A stretch of DNA of 22,705 nt from JBIKVP01 sp044356745 (GTDB lineage Bacteria; Pseudomonadota; Alphaproteobacteria; Rhizobiales; Beijerinckiaceae): NCBI GenBank assembly GCA_044356745.1, contig JBIKVP010000029.1, positions 1 through 22,705 on the forward strand, read 5' to 3'. How positions within the stretch are numbered: the stretch's first letter is position 1; the number at the start of each line of letters is the position of its first letter. Below are positions 7,790 through 15,850 of this stretch, piece by piece. The position numbers were made by a program, and so were the translations under genes. Below the pieces are notes generated by a model. The model was given only the letters and a program-made list of their open reading frames with translations. It ran no database searches and was not told the DNA's origin.

Positions 7790-9304
7790 ATGTCTTCAAA
7801 TTTAAACGCGCAATATATCAACGCTTCCCCTTTTCGCCTTGGCTTGACATTCGATGATGTACTTTTGCAGCCCGGTCATTCCGAAGTGATGCCTTCTCAA
7901 GTTGATATTCGCACCTTCGTCACCCGTGATATTGCTCTCAATATGCCTATTATCGCCTCCGCGATGGATACCGTCACTGAAGCCAAAATGGCGATCGCCA
8001 TGGCGCAGAATGGTGGGATGGGCGTTATTCACCGCAACCTTGATGTTGATGTACAGGTGGATGAAGTACGTGCCGTTAAACGCTTTGAATCGGGTATGGT
8101 TGTGAACCCACTCACCATTCATCCTGATGAAACATTGGCCGATGCCCTTGATGTCATGAAACGTCATGGCATTTCTGGTATTCCAGTGGTAGAGCGCGCA
8201 GCAAGTGGGCTTAAAGGAAAGCTTGTTGGTATTTTGACTAACCGTGATGTGCGCTTCGCTGATAATCCACGTCAGCCTATCTCAGAATTGATGACAAAAG
8301 AGCGTTTGATCACAGTGCGTGAAGGGGTAACGCAAGATGAAGCAAAGCGTTTACTTCACCAACACCGCATTGAAAAATTGCTCGTCATTGATACAGAAGG
8401 TCGCTGCATCGGGTTGATCACTGTTAAAGATATGGAAAAACAAGTTGCGCACCCAAATGCTGCTAAAGATGCGCAGGGGCGATTACGCGTTGCAGCCGCA
8501 ACAACGACGGGTGAAGAGGGTTATTCCCGTGGTGAGCGTTTGATTGAAGCAGGTGTTGATGTGCTTGTTGTTGATACGGCACACGGTCATTCAGAAAAGG
8601 TGATTGAAGGTGTGCGCCGTTTTAAAAAGCAGTATGGCCACATTCAAATTATTGCCGGTAACATTGCAACATCAGAAGCAGCGCGAGCTTTAATTGACGC
8701 GGGTGCAGATGGTGTGAAGGTAGGAATTGGCCCAGGGTCAATCTGCACAACGCGCATTGTTGCAGGTGTTGGCGTGCCGCAACTGACTGCTATTCTTGAT
8801 ACGGTGGCTGTTGCATCACAACAGCATATTCCCGTTATTGCTGATGGCGGCATCAAATATTCGGGTGATCTTGCCAAAGCTTTAGCTGCAGGTGCTTCAT
8901 GCGTTATGGTCGGATCGTTACTTGCAGGTACTGATGAAACTCCGGGCGAGGTGTTTTTGTATCAAGGGCGCTCTTATAAATCTTATCGCGGTATGGGCTC
9001 GGTGAGTGCAATGGCACGCGGATCGGCGGATCGTTATTTCCAGCAAGACATCAAGGACTCATTGAAGCTTGTTCCTGAAGGGATTGAAGGGCAGGTTGCT
9101 TATAAAGGCCCTGTCTCAGGTGTGCTTCATCAACTCGCTGGAGGTTTGCGCGCAGCAATGGGGTATGTTGGTGGCCGAACCCTCAAGGACTTTCGCGAGA
9201 AAGCACAATTTGTACAAATCACGTCGGCAGGTTTACGCGAAAGCCATGTCCATAACGTGACTATTACACGTGAAAGCCCTAATTATCCGACAAGTGGTGG
9301 GTGA
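7790..9304 (+). CDS. guaB: Inosine-5'-monophosphate dehydrogenase
   Basis: Oxidises IMP to XMP with NAD+, the committed step of guanine nucleotide synthesis in the cytoplasm. The protein has 504 residues when started at ATG 7790, which has GGAAGAGG at 7777-7784; an in-frame ATG at 7775 would add five residues but overlaps that site. The start of the barrel, LTFDDVLLQPGHSEVMPSQ, is classic. Two CBS domains (about 103-160 and 165-220) are inserted in the TIM barrel. The catalytic loop GIGPGSICTTR places the active-site cysteine at residue 319. The flap with GMGSVSAM and the C-terminal SAGLRESHVHNV are as expected. It is divergent from the Cache/chemoreceptor unit, with about 190 bases between. 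Confidence 0.97.
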   Translation: MSSNLNAQYINASPFRLGLTFDDVLLQPGHSEVMPSQVDIRTFVTRDIALNMPIIASAMDTVTEAKMAIAMAQNGGMGVIHRNLDVDVQVDEVRAVKRFESGMVVNPLTIHPDETLADALDVMKRHGISGIPVVERAASGLKGKLVGILTNRDVRFADNPRQPISELMTKERLITVREGVTQDEAKRLLHQHRIEKLLVIDTEGRCIGLITVKDMEKQVAHPNAAKDAQGRLRVAAATTTGEEGYSRGERLIEAGVDVLVVDTAHGHSEKVIEGVRRFKKQYGHIQIIAGNIATSEAARALIDAGADGVKVGIGPGSICTTRIVAGVGVPQLTAILDTVAVASQQHIPVIADGGIKYSGDLAKALAAGASCVMVGSLLAGTDETPGEVFLYQGRSYKSYRGMGSVSAMARGSADRYFQQDIKDSLKLVPEGIEGQVAYKGPVSGVLHQLAGGLRAAMGYVGGRTLKDFREKAQFVQITSAGLRESHVHNVTITRESPNYPTSGG

Positions 9305-9332
9305 GTAAGTTGTAATCAGTTTTCTAACTAAC

Positions 9333-9358
9333 AAAAAAGCGCCTTGTATAAGGCGCTT
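9333..9358 (-). terminator. Rho-independent terminator for the 9397-9750 gene
   Basis: AAGCGCCTT (9337-9345), loop GTAT, and AAGGCGCTT (9350-9358) form a perfect 9-bp stem. The A-tract at 9333-9338 becomes a T-tract after the hairpin on the minus strand, so this is a textbook terminator for the minus-strand gene ending at 9397. On the plus strand it is followed only by TTAAATATT and may also end guaB less efficiently. Confidence 0.85.
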
Positions 9359-9396
9359 AAATATTACAACGAAAAACGAATAAACCAAGAGCGATA

Positions 9397-9750
9397 TTAA
9401 TCGCAAATTTGAACCCGCTGAACTTGATAAGTATAATCATCTATCCAAACTTTGCGTTTACGCCAACGGCAGGTTACTGGAACCTCCTCATAAACAGGCT
9501 CAGCAACGTAAACTGGTTTACCTGGATAATATCCATAAGGTTCGGCATAAGCGGGACGGGAAGCAGCTGCACCCAAAAGTGCTCCTGCGGCTAAACCTCC
9601 AACGATTCCAGCTGCAACTGCTCCACCATTACCTCTATGACGTCCGCGCGCTTCAGCGTCAGAATAAACAGATGCTGAAACAATTACGATAGCAAGACCG
9701 CCAAGTGCAGCGACCGTTGTCTTTTTTAATAAACCCAGTTTTGTTCCCAT
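9397..9750 (-). CDS. Small glycine-rich secreted or membrane-associated protein
   Basis: A 117-residue protein. An N-terminal hydrophobic segment (about 10-30) ends SDAEARG, consistent with a signal peptide. A glycine/alanine-rich stretch follows (GNGGAVAAGIVGGLAAGALLGAAAS, about 41-65) that resembles a glycine-zipper membrane segment. Next comes a Tyr/Pro-rich part (YGYYPGKPVYVAEPVYEEVP) and a basic C-terminus with two cysteines (VTCRWRKRKVWIDDYTYQVQRVQICD). Proteins of this general plan are common in Rhizobiales and have no assigned function. AGGAC before the ATG at 9750, a well-spaced promoter at 9813-9841 and a terminator at 9333-9358 suggest an independently expressed single-gene unit. 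Confidence 0.8.
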   Translation of the reverse strand: MGTKLGLLKKTTVAALGGLAIVIVSASVYSDAEARGRHRGNGGAVAAGIVGGLAAGALLGAAASRPAYAEPYGYYPGKPVYVAEPVYEEVPVTCRWRKRKVWIDDYTYQVQRVQICD

Positions 9751-9812
9751 TTTCTTGTCCTATTCAAAAAGGTAAAGCGAATAATTCTGAAAAGCCAACA
9801 ACGCCTTATAAT

Positions 9813-9841
9813 ATTATAATACTGTACACAATCTGAATCAA
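9813..9841 (-). promoter_or_regulatory. Sigma-70-like promoter for the 9397-9750 gene
   Basis: Read on the minus strand, TTGATT (9841-9836) is followed by a 17-base spacer and TATAAT (9818-9813). It lies about 60 bases upstream of the ATG at 9750. The -10 box lies within a 14-bp palindrome, TTATAATATTATAA (9806-9819). The spacing and -10 match are ideal for a housekeeping promoter. The AT-rich surroundings raise the chance of a fortuitous match. Confidence 0.5.
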
Positions 9842-9883
9842 TCATGGCCGTTTTGGGGCAATTCAAATCATCACTGTTTTGAG

Positions 9884-11293
9884 TTATTCTCCTGCAAAAA
9901 TAGGTTCTACATATTTTGCTTGACGATCCTTTTTAAGAAGCTCCGCGATAAGAAACGCAAGTTCAATCGCCTGTTCAGCGTTTAGGCGCGGATCACAATG
10001 CGTATCATAAAGTTTAGCAAGATCAGCGTCAGAAATGTCACGCGCGCCTCCAGTGCATTCCGTGACATTCTTACCTGTCATCTCTAAATGAACGCCGCCT
10101 GCATAAGTTCCTTCAGATTGATGCACTTCGAAGAAATGTTTGATTTCTGTCATAATAAGATCAAATGGGCGGGTTTTATAGCCAGATGCGGCCTTGATCG
10201 TATTGCCGTGCATCGGATCACATGACCAAATGACATTGCGCCCTTCTTTTTGAACCGCACGAATGAGTGCTGGAAGGTGATCACCCACTTTCTCGGCTCC
10301 AAAACGACAGATCAACGTCATGCGCCCTGCTTCGTTACGCGGATTAAGGAGATCAAGCAATGTGATCAAACCATCGGGAGAGAGCGAAGGTCCACACTTC
10401 AAGCCAATAGGATTACGAATACCGCGAAAATATTCCACATGTGCATGATCCGGCTGACGTGTGCGATCACCAATCCAAAGCATGTGCCCTGACGTCGCGT
10501 ACCAATCACCTGTTGTTGAATCAACACGTGTTAAGGCCTCTTCATAACCGAGCAACAACGCTTCATGACTCGTATAAAAATCAGTTACGCGCATCTCAGG
10601 ATGCGTTTCAGGATCAATGCCAATGGCACGCATAAAGTTTAAAGTCTCTGTGATGCGCTGTGCCACATCCTCATAACGTGATGCTTGGGGACTATCTTTG
10701 ATAAAACCGAGCATCCAACGATGCGCGTTTTCAAGATTAGCATAACCACCTGTCGCAAAGGCGCGGATAAGATTAAGTGTTGCTGCAGATTGACGATAAG
10801 CCATAAGTAGGCGACGCGGATTTGGCACACGCGCTTCATCCGTAAAATCAATGCCGTTTATAATATCACCGCGGTAACTTGGTAACTCTTTATCTCCGAT
10901 TTTTTCATTCGGTGATGAGCGTGGCTTGGCAAATTGTCCCGCAACGCGACCCACTTTGACAATCGGCACCGCCCCTGCAAACGTCAAAACAACAGCCATT
11001 TGAAGAAAAACGCGAAAGAAATCACGTATATTATCAGCGGAATGCTCGGCAAAACTTTCAGCGCAATCGCCGCCCTGAAGCAAAAAAGCCTCGCCTTTTT
11101 GAACTTTTGCCAGCGCTTTTGTTAGTTTACGTGCTTCACCAGCAAACACTAGAGGCGGAAAGCCTCCAAGCTGCTGCTCAATGTCTTTGAGTGCCTGAGT
11201 ATCTTGATAATCAGGCACTTGCTGAATCGGCTTACTGCGCCAGCTTACAGGTGACCATTTTTGATTTGAAGAAGCATTTACGACCGCATCCAT
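9884..11293 (-). CDS. Class II 3-deoxy-7-phosphoheptulonate (DAHP) synthase
   Basis: Condenses phosphoenolpyruvate with erythrose-4-phosphate, the first step of the shikimate pathway to aromatic amino acids. The 469-residue length and sequence are those of the plant-type (AroA-II) class and not of the E. coli AroG class. Seen are WSPVSWRSKPIQQVPDY at the N-terminus, VFAGEARKLTKALAKVQKG, the metal-site segment LLQGGDCAESF (Cys77), IRNPIGLKCGPS, WSCDPMHGNT, and HLEMTGKNVTECTGG. The ATG at 11293 is chosen because GAGGA lies seven bases upstream; a TTG frame from 11314 spans that site and is less likely. It stands alone on the minus strand. Its product feeds the tryptophan branch represented by trpD-trpC at 19.9-21.7 kb. 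Confidence 0.96.
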   Translation of the reverse strand: MDAVVNASSNQKWSPVSWRSKPIQQVPDYQDTQALKDIEQQLGGFPPLVFAGEARKLTKALAKVQKGEAFLLQGGDCAESFAEHSADNIRDFFRVFLQMAVVLTFAGAVPIVKVGRVAGQFAKPRSSPNEKIGDKELPSYRGDIINGIDFTDEARVPNPRRLLMAYRQSAATLNLIRAFATGGYANLENAHRWMLGFIKDSPQASRYEDVAQRITETLNFMRAIGIDPETHPEMRVTDFYTSHEALLLGYEEALTRVDSTTGDWYATSGHMLWIGDRTRQPDHAHVEYFRGIRNPIGLKCGPSLSPDGLITLLDLLNPRNEAGRMTLICRFGAEKVGDHLPALIRAVQKEGRNVIWSCDPMHGNTIKAASGYKTRPFDLIMTEIKHFFEVHQSEGTYAGGVHLEMTGKNVTECTGGARDISDADLAKLYDTHCDPRLNAEQAIELAFLIAELLKKDRQAKYVEPIFAGE

Positions 11294-11423
11294 GGGAACA
11301 TCCTCGCCATTCAATGAACAGCATTATTAACACGCTGAGACGTATATAAGGGTGTTCACATCGAAAGGGAATAGTTCTTTACGTCGAACATAATGCTACG
11401 AAATTGCCCAGTGATTATCAAAA

Positions 11424-13340
11424 TTAGCGCGTCAATCGTAGCCGCATGATTTCCGCAGCGATTTCTTGAAAAACTTGTCTAAGTTCAGACCCGTTTTTCG
11501 CCATGCGAAACTGCTTCGGGCTGCTTGCACAATCTCTCATGCCTTTAATTGCAAATTCACTAACCTCACGAAACAGAATTGAATAAACTTGGATACCCGC
11601 TGCTTTTGCATTTTTACATGCGAGCTCCTGTCGTTTATCAAGATATTCTTCAACATCTGCAAATAATTCAGAACCAAAACGCCCCTTTTTAATGTAACCA
11701 TAAGCGCTGTAATCAGAAACCGTTTCACCGCCAAGCATTGAGCTTTCTTCAATCGTATTCGCACCATCTGACATCAAGATAATGAATTTTTTAGTTGTTT
11801 TTATTTGACTGCCATCTGCAAATGGCGCTTTGGGTGAAAGTGTTCTCCAACCCCACATCAGTCCTTCTGAAACGATTGTTCCGCCACCAATCCAGTGGCT
11901 AAGAGAATCGATTTTAGCTAGCAATTTAGATTTATTGCTCGTCAATCTAACAAGTTCATCTGGACAAGCTGCATTGGGACCGCGCGTTAATGGGCCGATT
12001 TCTGTGATTGATGGAGTTGTGACGCTATCGTATTTGAAAATATTGTAAAATGAGCCATCACTTTCAAGCTCCCACCCTACTGGTAAGCTGCCTCTATCAG
12101 GGAGATAGCTGTTAAATTCAGTTGTTGAACCGGCATTCCCCGACTCGTCAGGCCAAAAATAAGGTACAAAAAGACTATTTGCATCGGAGTTTGTTGGCTC
12201 TGCATCTGTCACATCATAAGGCTCAGGACGCGCTTCTACACATCCACGCCAACGCACACCTGATATTCTATTGAATAAGTCAAAATGACTTATCTTAGCA
12301 GGGTTATTCATATTGCATGGCTGAGGCATTGGAAAACCATTTGGTCTAAAAACGCTCAAACCTGGTGGGGCATAAGGTGCACCTGGACTATACATAACAC
12401 CGTTAATTAAGGGTGCGCGGGTGTCTGGTGTAACATCTGCTTGCGCTGATTTGATCCCAAAGAGCTCTGAAGAAATAGAAGCAAAATGTCTTTTCAGACT
12501 GTAATTATTTTCTGTTTTATCTGTTCCGCGCGGCTTATTTGGTGGTTTAGGAGGCTTTGGTGGTTCAGGAGGCAGTGGCGGCTGACCTGTCCCCCCTCCT
12601 GTCCCCCCCGGATTATTATTACAGCCGTCTATACTTGCGACACCCTCATTTTCAAGAATGCTTGCATGATATTTTGAGTCTGCATTTGTATCCATCATAT
12701 ATTGAGGAATATTTGTTGGGCCGACATTTACTGAGGCGCTGAATGGGACGATGGACACTTTAACATCATCATTGGGTACATCGGTCACGACAAGATCAAT
12801 AAATTCTCGAGCAGCAGCTTTAAGCTGCGCCATATCGTTTCGCATTGAACCCGTCACATCAAGTGAGAGGGCAATTTCAGTATTATAAACGGTATTTTTT
12901 GCCTCAGAAAGTGCGTTAACTTTCGTTACTGGAAAGCCAGAAACAGTCATAATTTTGTTAGGTTGCTTTACACTCGCTTCAACCCGTATGCCTTTTTCAA
13001 CTTCTGTAATATTTAAGACAAGACTATCAAGGCTGTAGCCTTTCATGTTTGCCGTAAAAACATCTTGTGCTATCTTTTTGCGCTCCGCAGGAGTGGCATT
13101 CTTTTGTCGCGCTGCCGCAAGTGCCCCCGCATCGGCAGCGGCTGTCATACGCGTTTTCAACTCTCCAGCGCGAGAGTAATCAACTGCAACACCGACTATG
13201 CCAAACAAGGGAATAATCGAAAGGGCGAAGATCATCGCTCCTGCCCCGTCTTTATCGTGTAAAAATGATTTCGATTTTTTCATATGACAATCCAAAAAAC
13301 TAAAGCTCTTCTGCTGCTTTTCATCCATTTCGAAAATCAT
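11424..13340 (-). CDS. TadG-like pilus assembly protein with von Willebrand factor A domain
   Basis: A 638-residue protein in the longest reading. The segment about 28-58 (DKDGAGAMIFALSIIPLFGIVGVAVDYSRA) is the TadE/TadG N-terminal membrane motif, followed by TAAADAGALAAARQ. A von Willebrand A domain begins at TEIALSLDVTGSMRNDM, with a MIDAS-type metal motif DVTGS at 161-165, and continues to FIILMSDGANT and the C-terminus. Between these lies a Gly/Pro-rich low-complexity stretch, about 243-270. TadG-like proteins are linked to Flp/Tad pili, but no other tad gene is in the window, so this may be an orphan copy. The start is uncertain: ATGs at 13340, 13328 and 13283 are in frame, and the last begins nearest the motif. 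None has a strong ribosome site. Confidence 0.87.
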   Translation of the reverse strand: MIFEMDEKQQKSFSFLDCHMKKSKSFLHDKDGAGAMIFALSIIPLFGIVGVAVDYSRAGELKTRMTAAADAGALAAARQKNATPAERKKIAQDVFTANMKGYSLDSLVLNITEVEKGIRVEASVKQPNKIMTVSGFPVTKVNALSEAKNTVYNTEIALSLDVTGSMRNDMAQLKAAAREFIDLVVTDVPNDDVKVSIVPFSASVNVGPTNIPQYMMDTNADSKYHASILENEGVASIDGCNNNPGGTGGGTGQPPLPPEPPKPPKPPNKPRGTDKTENNYSLKRHFASISSELFGIKSAQADVTPDTRAPLINGVMYSPGAPYAPPGLSVFRPNGFPMPQPCNMNNPAKISHFDLFNRISGVRWRGCVEARPEPYDVTDAEPTNSDANSLFVPYFWPDESGNAGSTTEFNSYLPDRGSLPVGWELESDGSFYNIFKYDSVTTPSITEIGPLTRGPNAACPDELVRLTSNKSKLLAKIDSLSHWIGGGTIVSEGLMWGWRTLSPKAPFADGSQIKTTKKFIILMSDGANTIEESSMLGGETVSDYSAYGYIKKGRFGSELFADVEEYLDKRQELACKNAKAAGIQVYSILFREVSEFAIKGMRDCASSPKQFRMAKNGSELRQVFQEIAAEIMRLRLTR

Positions 13341-13585
13341 TATTCATCCATAAACAATTTCTGTTTTCTTAAATGAATGTTTTAATTTAAATTGCTCTCA
13401 CTTATAGTTAAAAATATGCTTAGGATATTTACGAGCTAAAAGAATATATTCTCATGGAACATGCTGCCATTTTCTGCAGAACAATCATGTTAAAAAAATG
13501 CATAATATTTCTCAGATGCTAGGACACATTCCAACGGTGTGGCATCATATTCAAATCAACCGATTTAAAAAGTGAAGCAAAAGTT

Positions 13586-15016
13586 ATGGCCAAGAATTCC
13601 CCTTCTTACACCTGTCAATCATGCGGTGCGGTTTATTCTCGCTGGCAAGGCAAGTGTGAAGCCTGCGGCGCGTGGAATACGTTAACGCTTGAGGAAACGG
13701 GTGTTGGACATGGCCCCGCTTCGACCCAATCACGTAAAGGTAAAGGGCGTGTTTTTGTATTGGAAAGCCTGAAAGGTTCAGCACAAGATGCACCGCGCAT
13801 TCCATCAACGATTGATGAATTGGATCGCGTTACAGGGGGCGGATTTGTTCATGGCTCTGTTATTCTTCTTGGGGGTGATCCGGGAATCGGTAAATCAACC
13901 CTGCTTATGCAGGCGTGTGCTAAAATGGCTCTGGTAGGTCATCGCATTATTTATATTTCGGGTGAAGAAGCTGTGGGGCAAGTGCGTCTTCGCGCTGAAC
14001 GCCTAGGGCTGGCACAAGCACCTGTTGAGCTTGCCGCACAAACCCATGTTGAAGACATTATTGCCACACTGAAAGAAGGAAAACCCGTTAGCTTAGTCAT
14101 CATCGACTCAATCCAAACGATGTGGACAGATACCGTTGAAAGCGCGCCAGGAACCGTGACGCAGGTGCGCGGCAGTGCTCAAGCCCTCATTCGTCATGCA
14201 AAAACAAGCGGTGCTGCTGTCATTCTGGTTGGACACGTCACGAAAGATGGTCAAATTGCAGGGCCACGTGTTGTTGAGCATATGGTCGATGCCGTCATGG
14301 CGTTTGAAGGAGATAGTGCACATCATTTTCGTATTTTGCGCGCATCAAAAAATCGCTTTGGCCCCACCGATGAAATCGGTGTATTTGAAATGACGGGTCA
14401 AGGCCTTGCCCAAGTTCCTAACCCATCTGCACTTTTTCTCGCGGATCGTGAAGCAGCTGCACCGGGGACAGCTGTTTTTGCAGGGATGGAAGGCACGCGT
14501 CCACTATTGGTAGAAATTCAAGCGCTTGTTGCGCCGACATCTTTGGGTACGCCGCGACGCGCTGTCGTCGGTTGGGACTCAAACCGTCTCGCAATGATTA
14601 TTGCAGTGTTAGAAGCTCATGGTGGCGTGAAGCTAGGAATGCATGATATTTATCTTAATGTTGCGGGTGGCCTTAAAATCACGGAGCCCGCGGCGGATCT
14701 GGCAGCGGCAGCCGCACTTATCTCATCTTTGACAGGGGCGTCTTTACCTTCTGATGCGGTTTATTTTGGTGAACTAGGGCTATCGGGGGCAATAAGGAGC
14801 GTGTCACAGGGAGCATCGCGACTCAAAGAAGCGGCCAAGCTTGGCTTCGCACAAGCGATCTGCCCATCTATACAGCGTACCGAGAAGAGTGTTTCACAAG
14901 ATAAGCACGATAAAAAAGACAGCACGGTCTTAGCGGTCAACACCATGATGCATGTCAGTGAACTGGTGGCTAAAATCGCATCGCAAGCCCCTAAAAAGCT
15001 TCACCGCACCGCATAA
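13586..15016 (+). CDS. radA: DNA repair protein RadA
   Basis: A RecA-related ATPase that helps branch migration and processing of recombination intermediates. The 476-residue protein has all expected parts. An N-terminal C4 zinc finger has Cys10, Cys13, Cys24 and Cys27. A RecA-like core carries the Walker A GGDPGIGKST (96-105) and a Walker B around VSLVIIDSIQ (168-177). The RadA-specific KNRFG lies at 255-259. A C-terminal Lon-like domain includes VGGLKITEPAADLA-type sequence (here VAGGLKI) and GELGLSGAIRSV. The ATG at 13586 has only a weak upstream purine run. cvpA follows 107 bases later, an order also common in Rhizobiales. Confidence 0.96.
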   Translation: MAKNSPSYTCQSCGAVYSRWQGKCEACGAWNTLTLEETGVGHGPASTQSRKGKGRVFVLESLKGSAQDAPRIPSTIDELDRVTGGGFVHGSVILLGGDPGIGKSTLLMQACAKMALVGHRIIYISGEEAVGQVRLRAERLGLAQAPVELAAQTHVEDIIATLKEGKPVSLVIIDSIQTMWTDTVESAPGTVTQVRGSAQALIRHAKTSGAAVILVGHVTKDGQIAGPRVVEHMVDAVMAFEGDSAHHFRILRASKNRFGPTDEIGVFEMTGQGLAQVPNPSALFLADREAAAPGTAVFAGMEGTRPLLVEIQALVAPTSLGTPRRAVVGWDSNRLAMIIAVLEAHGGVKLGMHDIYLNVAGGLKITEPAADLAAAAALISSLTGASLPSDAVYFGELGLSGAIRSVSQGASRLKEAAKLGFAQAICPSIQRTEKSVSQDKHDKKDSTVLAVNTMMHVSELVAKIASQAPKKLHRTA

Positions 15017-15017
15017 A

Positions 15018-15043
15018 GTGTATTCAGATGTGTGCAAATACAC
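15018..15043. repeat. Short inverted repeat after radA
   Basis: GTGTATT (15018-15024) is mirrored by AATACAC (15037-15043), with a 12-base spacer, directly after the radA stop. There is no T-tract, so termination is unlikely. It may be a weak RNA hairpin in the radA-cvpA spacer or a chance match. Confidence 0.35.
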
Positions 15044-15123
15044 GTCAAGGGGTGACGCTGGCATTTGAAATGGTTTATTTATCTTTGATTCTATTTTAGT
15101 TGTGAGAAAAGGCCAGACCCCCA

Positions 15124-15708
15124 ATGTCGTCTTTACCAGTATCGCTTTATGATCTTGTTGTGCTTGCCATTGTGCTGCTCTCAGCTTTTTTAGCGGCTGT
15201 AAGGGGCTTTACGCGTGAAGTGCTTGCAATAGCCTCATGGGGCGCTGCAGCTATTGCTGCCCTTCTTTTACATCCACAGCTTGTTCCCTTTGTTAAAGTT
15301 CATATTGAAAATCACAATATTGCTGTGGGTGTCGCAATCGCTGCCATATTCCTTGTGACGCTTGTGATCGTATCATTTATTACAGTGCGTTTGTCTGACT
15401 TTGTGCTCGACTCACGCATCGGCCCCCTTGATCGGTCTTTAGGTTTTTTATTTGGCGGCGCTCGTGGTCTTTTAATCTGTGTGATTGCAGCGATTTTCTT
15501 CAACTGGCTTGTTCCAGAGAAAATGCAGCCTGATTGGGCAAAAACCGCGAAAATGAAGCCTGTTCTCACAAGTGCTGGTGATACGCTTCTTGCTATGCTG
15601 CCCCAAGACCCTGAAGGTTTACTCAAAGGTCTTAAAACTCCCAAAACAGATGGCACGGAAGAAGCACCTGCTGATGTAACACCTGAAACACCAGCCAGAC
15701 GTGGATAG
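15124..15708 (+). CDS. cvpA: CvpA family membrane protein
   Basis: A 194-residue protein with about four hydrophobic segments. The N-terminus (LYDLVVLAIVLLSAFLAAVRGFTREVLAIASWGAAA), the middle (VAIAAIFLVTLVIVSFITVRLSDFV), and the region RIGPLDRSLGFLFGGARGLLICVIAAIFF follow the CvpA family pattern. In E. coli CvpA is needed for colicin V production, and the family has been tied to envelope stress tolerance. The C-terminal ~45 residues are soluble and Pro/Glu/Thr-rich. In many Rhizobiales, as in E. coli, purF follows cvpA. Here a di-haem cytochrome gene follows instead. A weak hairpin with TTTT lies just after the stop. Confidence 0.93.
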   Translation: MSSLPVSLYDLVVLAIVLLSAFLAAVRGFTREVLAIASWGAAAIAALLLHPQLVPFVKVHIENHNIAVGVAIAAIFLVTLVIVSFITVRLSDFVLDSRIGPLDRSLGFLFGGARGLLICVIAAIFFNWLVPEKMQPDWAKTAKMKPVLTSAGDTLLAMLPQDPEGLLKGLKTPKTDGTEEAPADVTPETPARRG

Positions 15709-15713
15709 AGTTT

Positions 15714-15733
15714 TGTGCTCTAGCGCACATTTT
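15714..15733 (+). terminator. Weak terminator-like hairpin after cvpA
   Basis: TGTGC (15714-15718) pairs with GCACA (15725-15729) around a six-base loop, followed by TTTT at 15730-15733. It starts six bases past the cvpA stop. The stem is only 5 bp and the T-tract short, so efficiency is doubtful. It separates cvpA from the di-haem cytochrome gene. Confidence 0.35.
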
Positions 15734-15850
15734 AAGCTCGCCTTATCACTCATCTTAACTGACTTGTGAAAAGACATCCTTTCATGCGCGATTTATCCTT
15801 TTGTCGAATGTGAAAATATGTTTGTCTGGCAAAAATAAAAAGGGGGTTCA

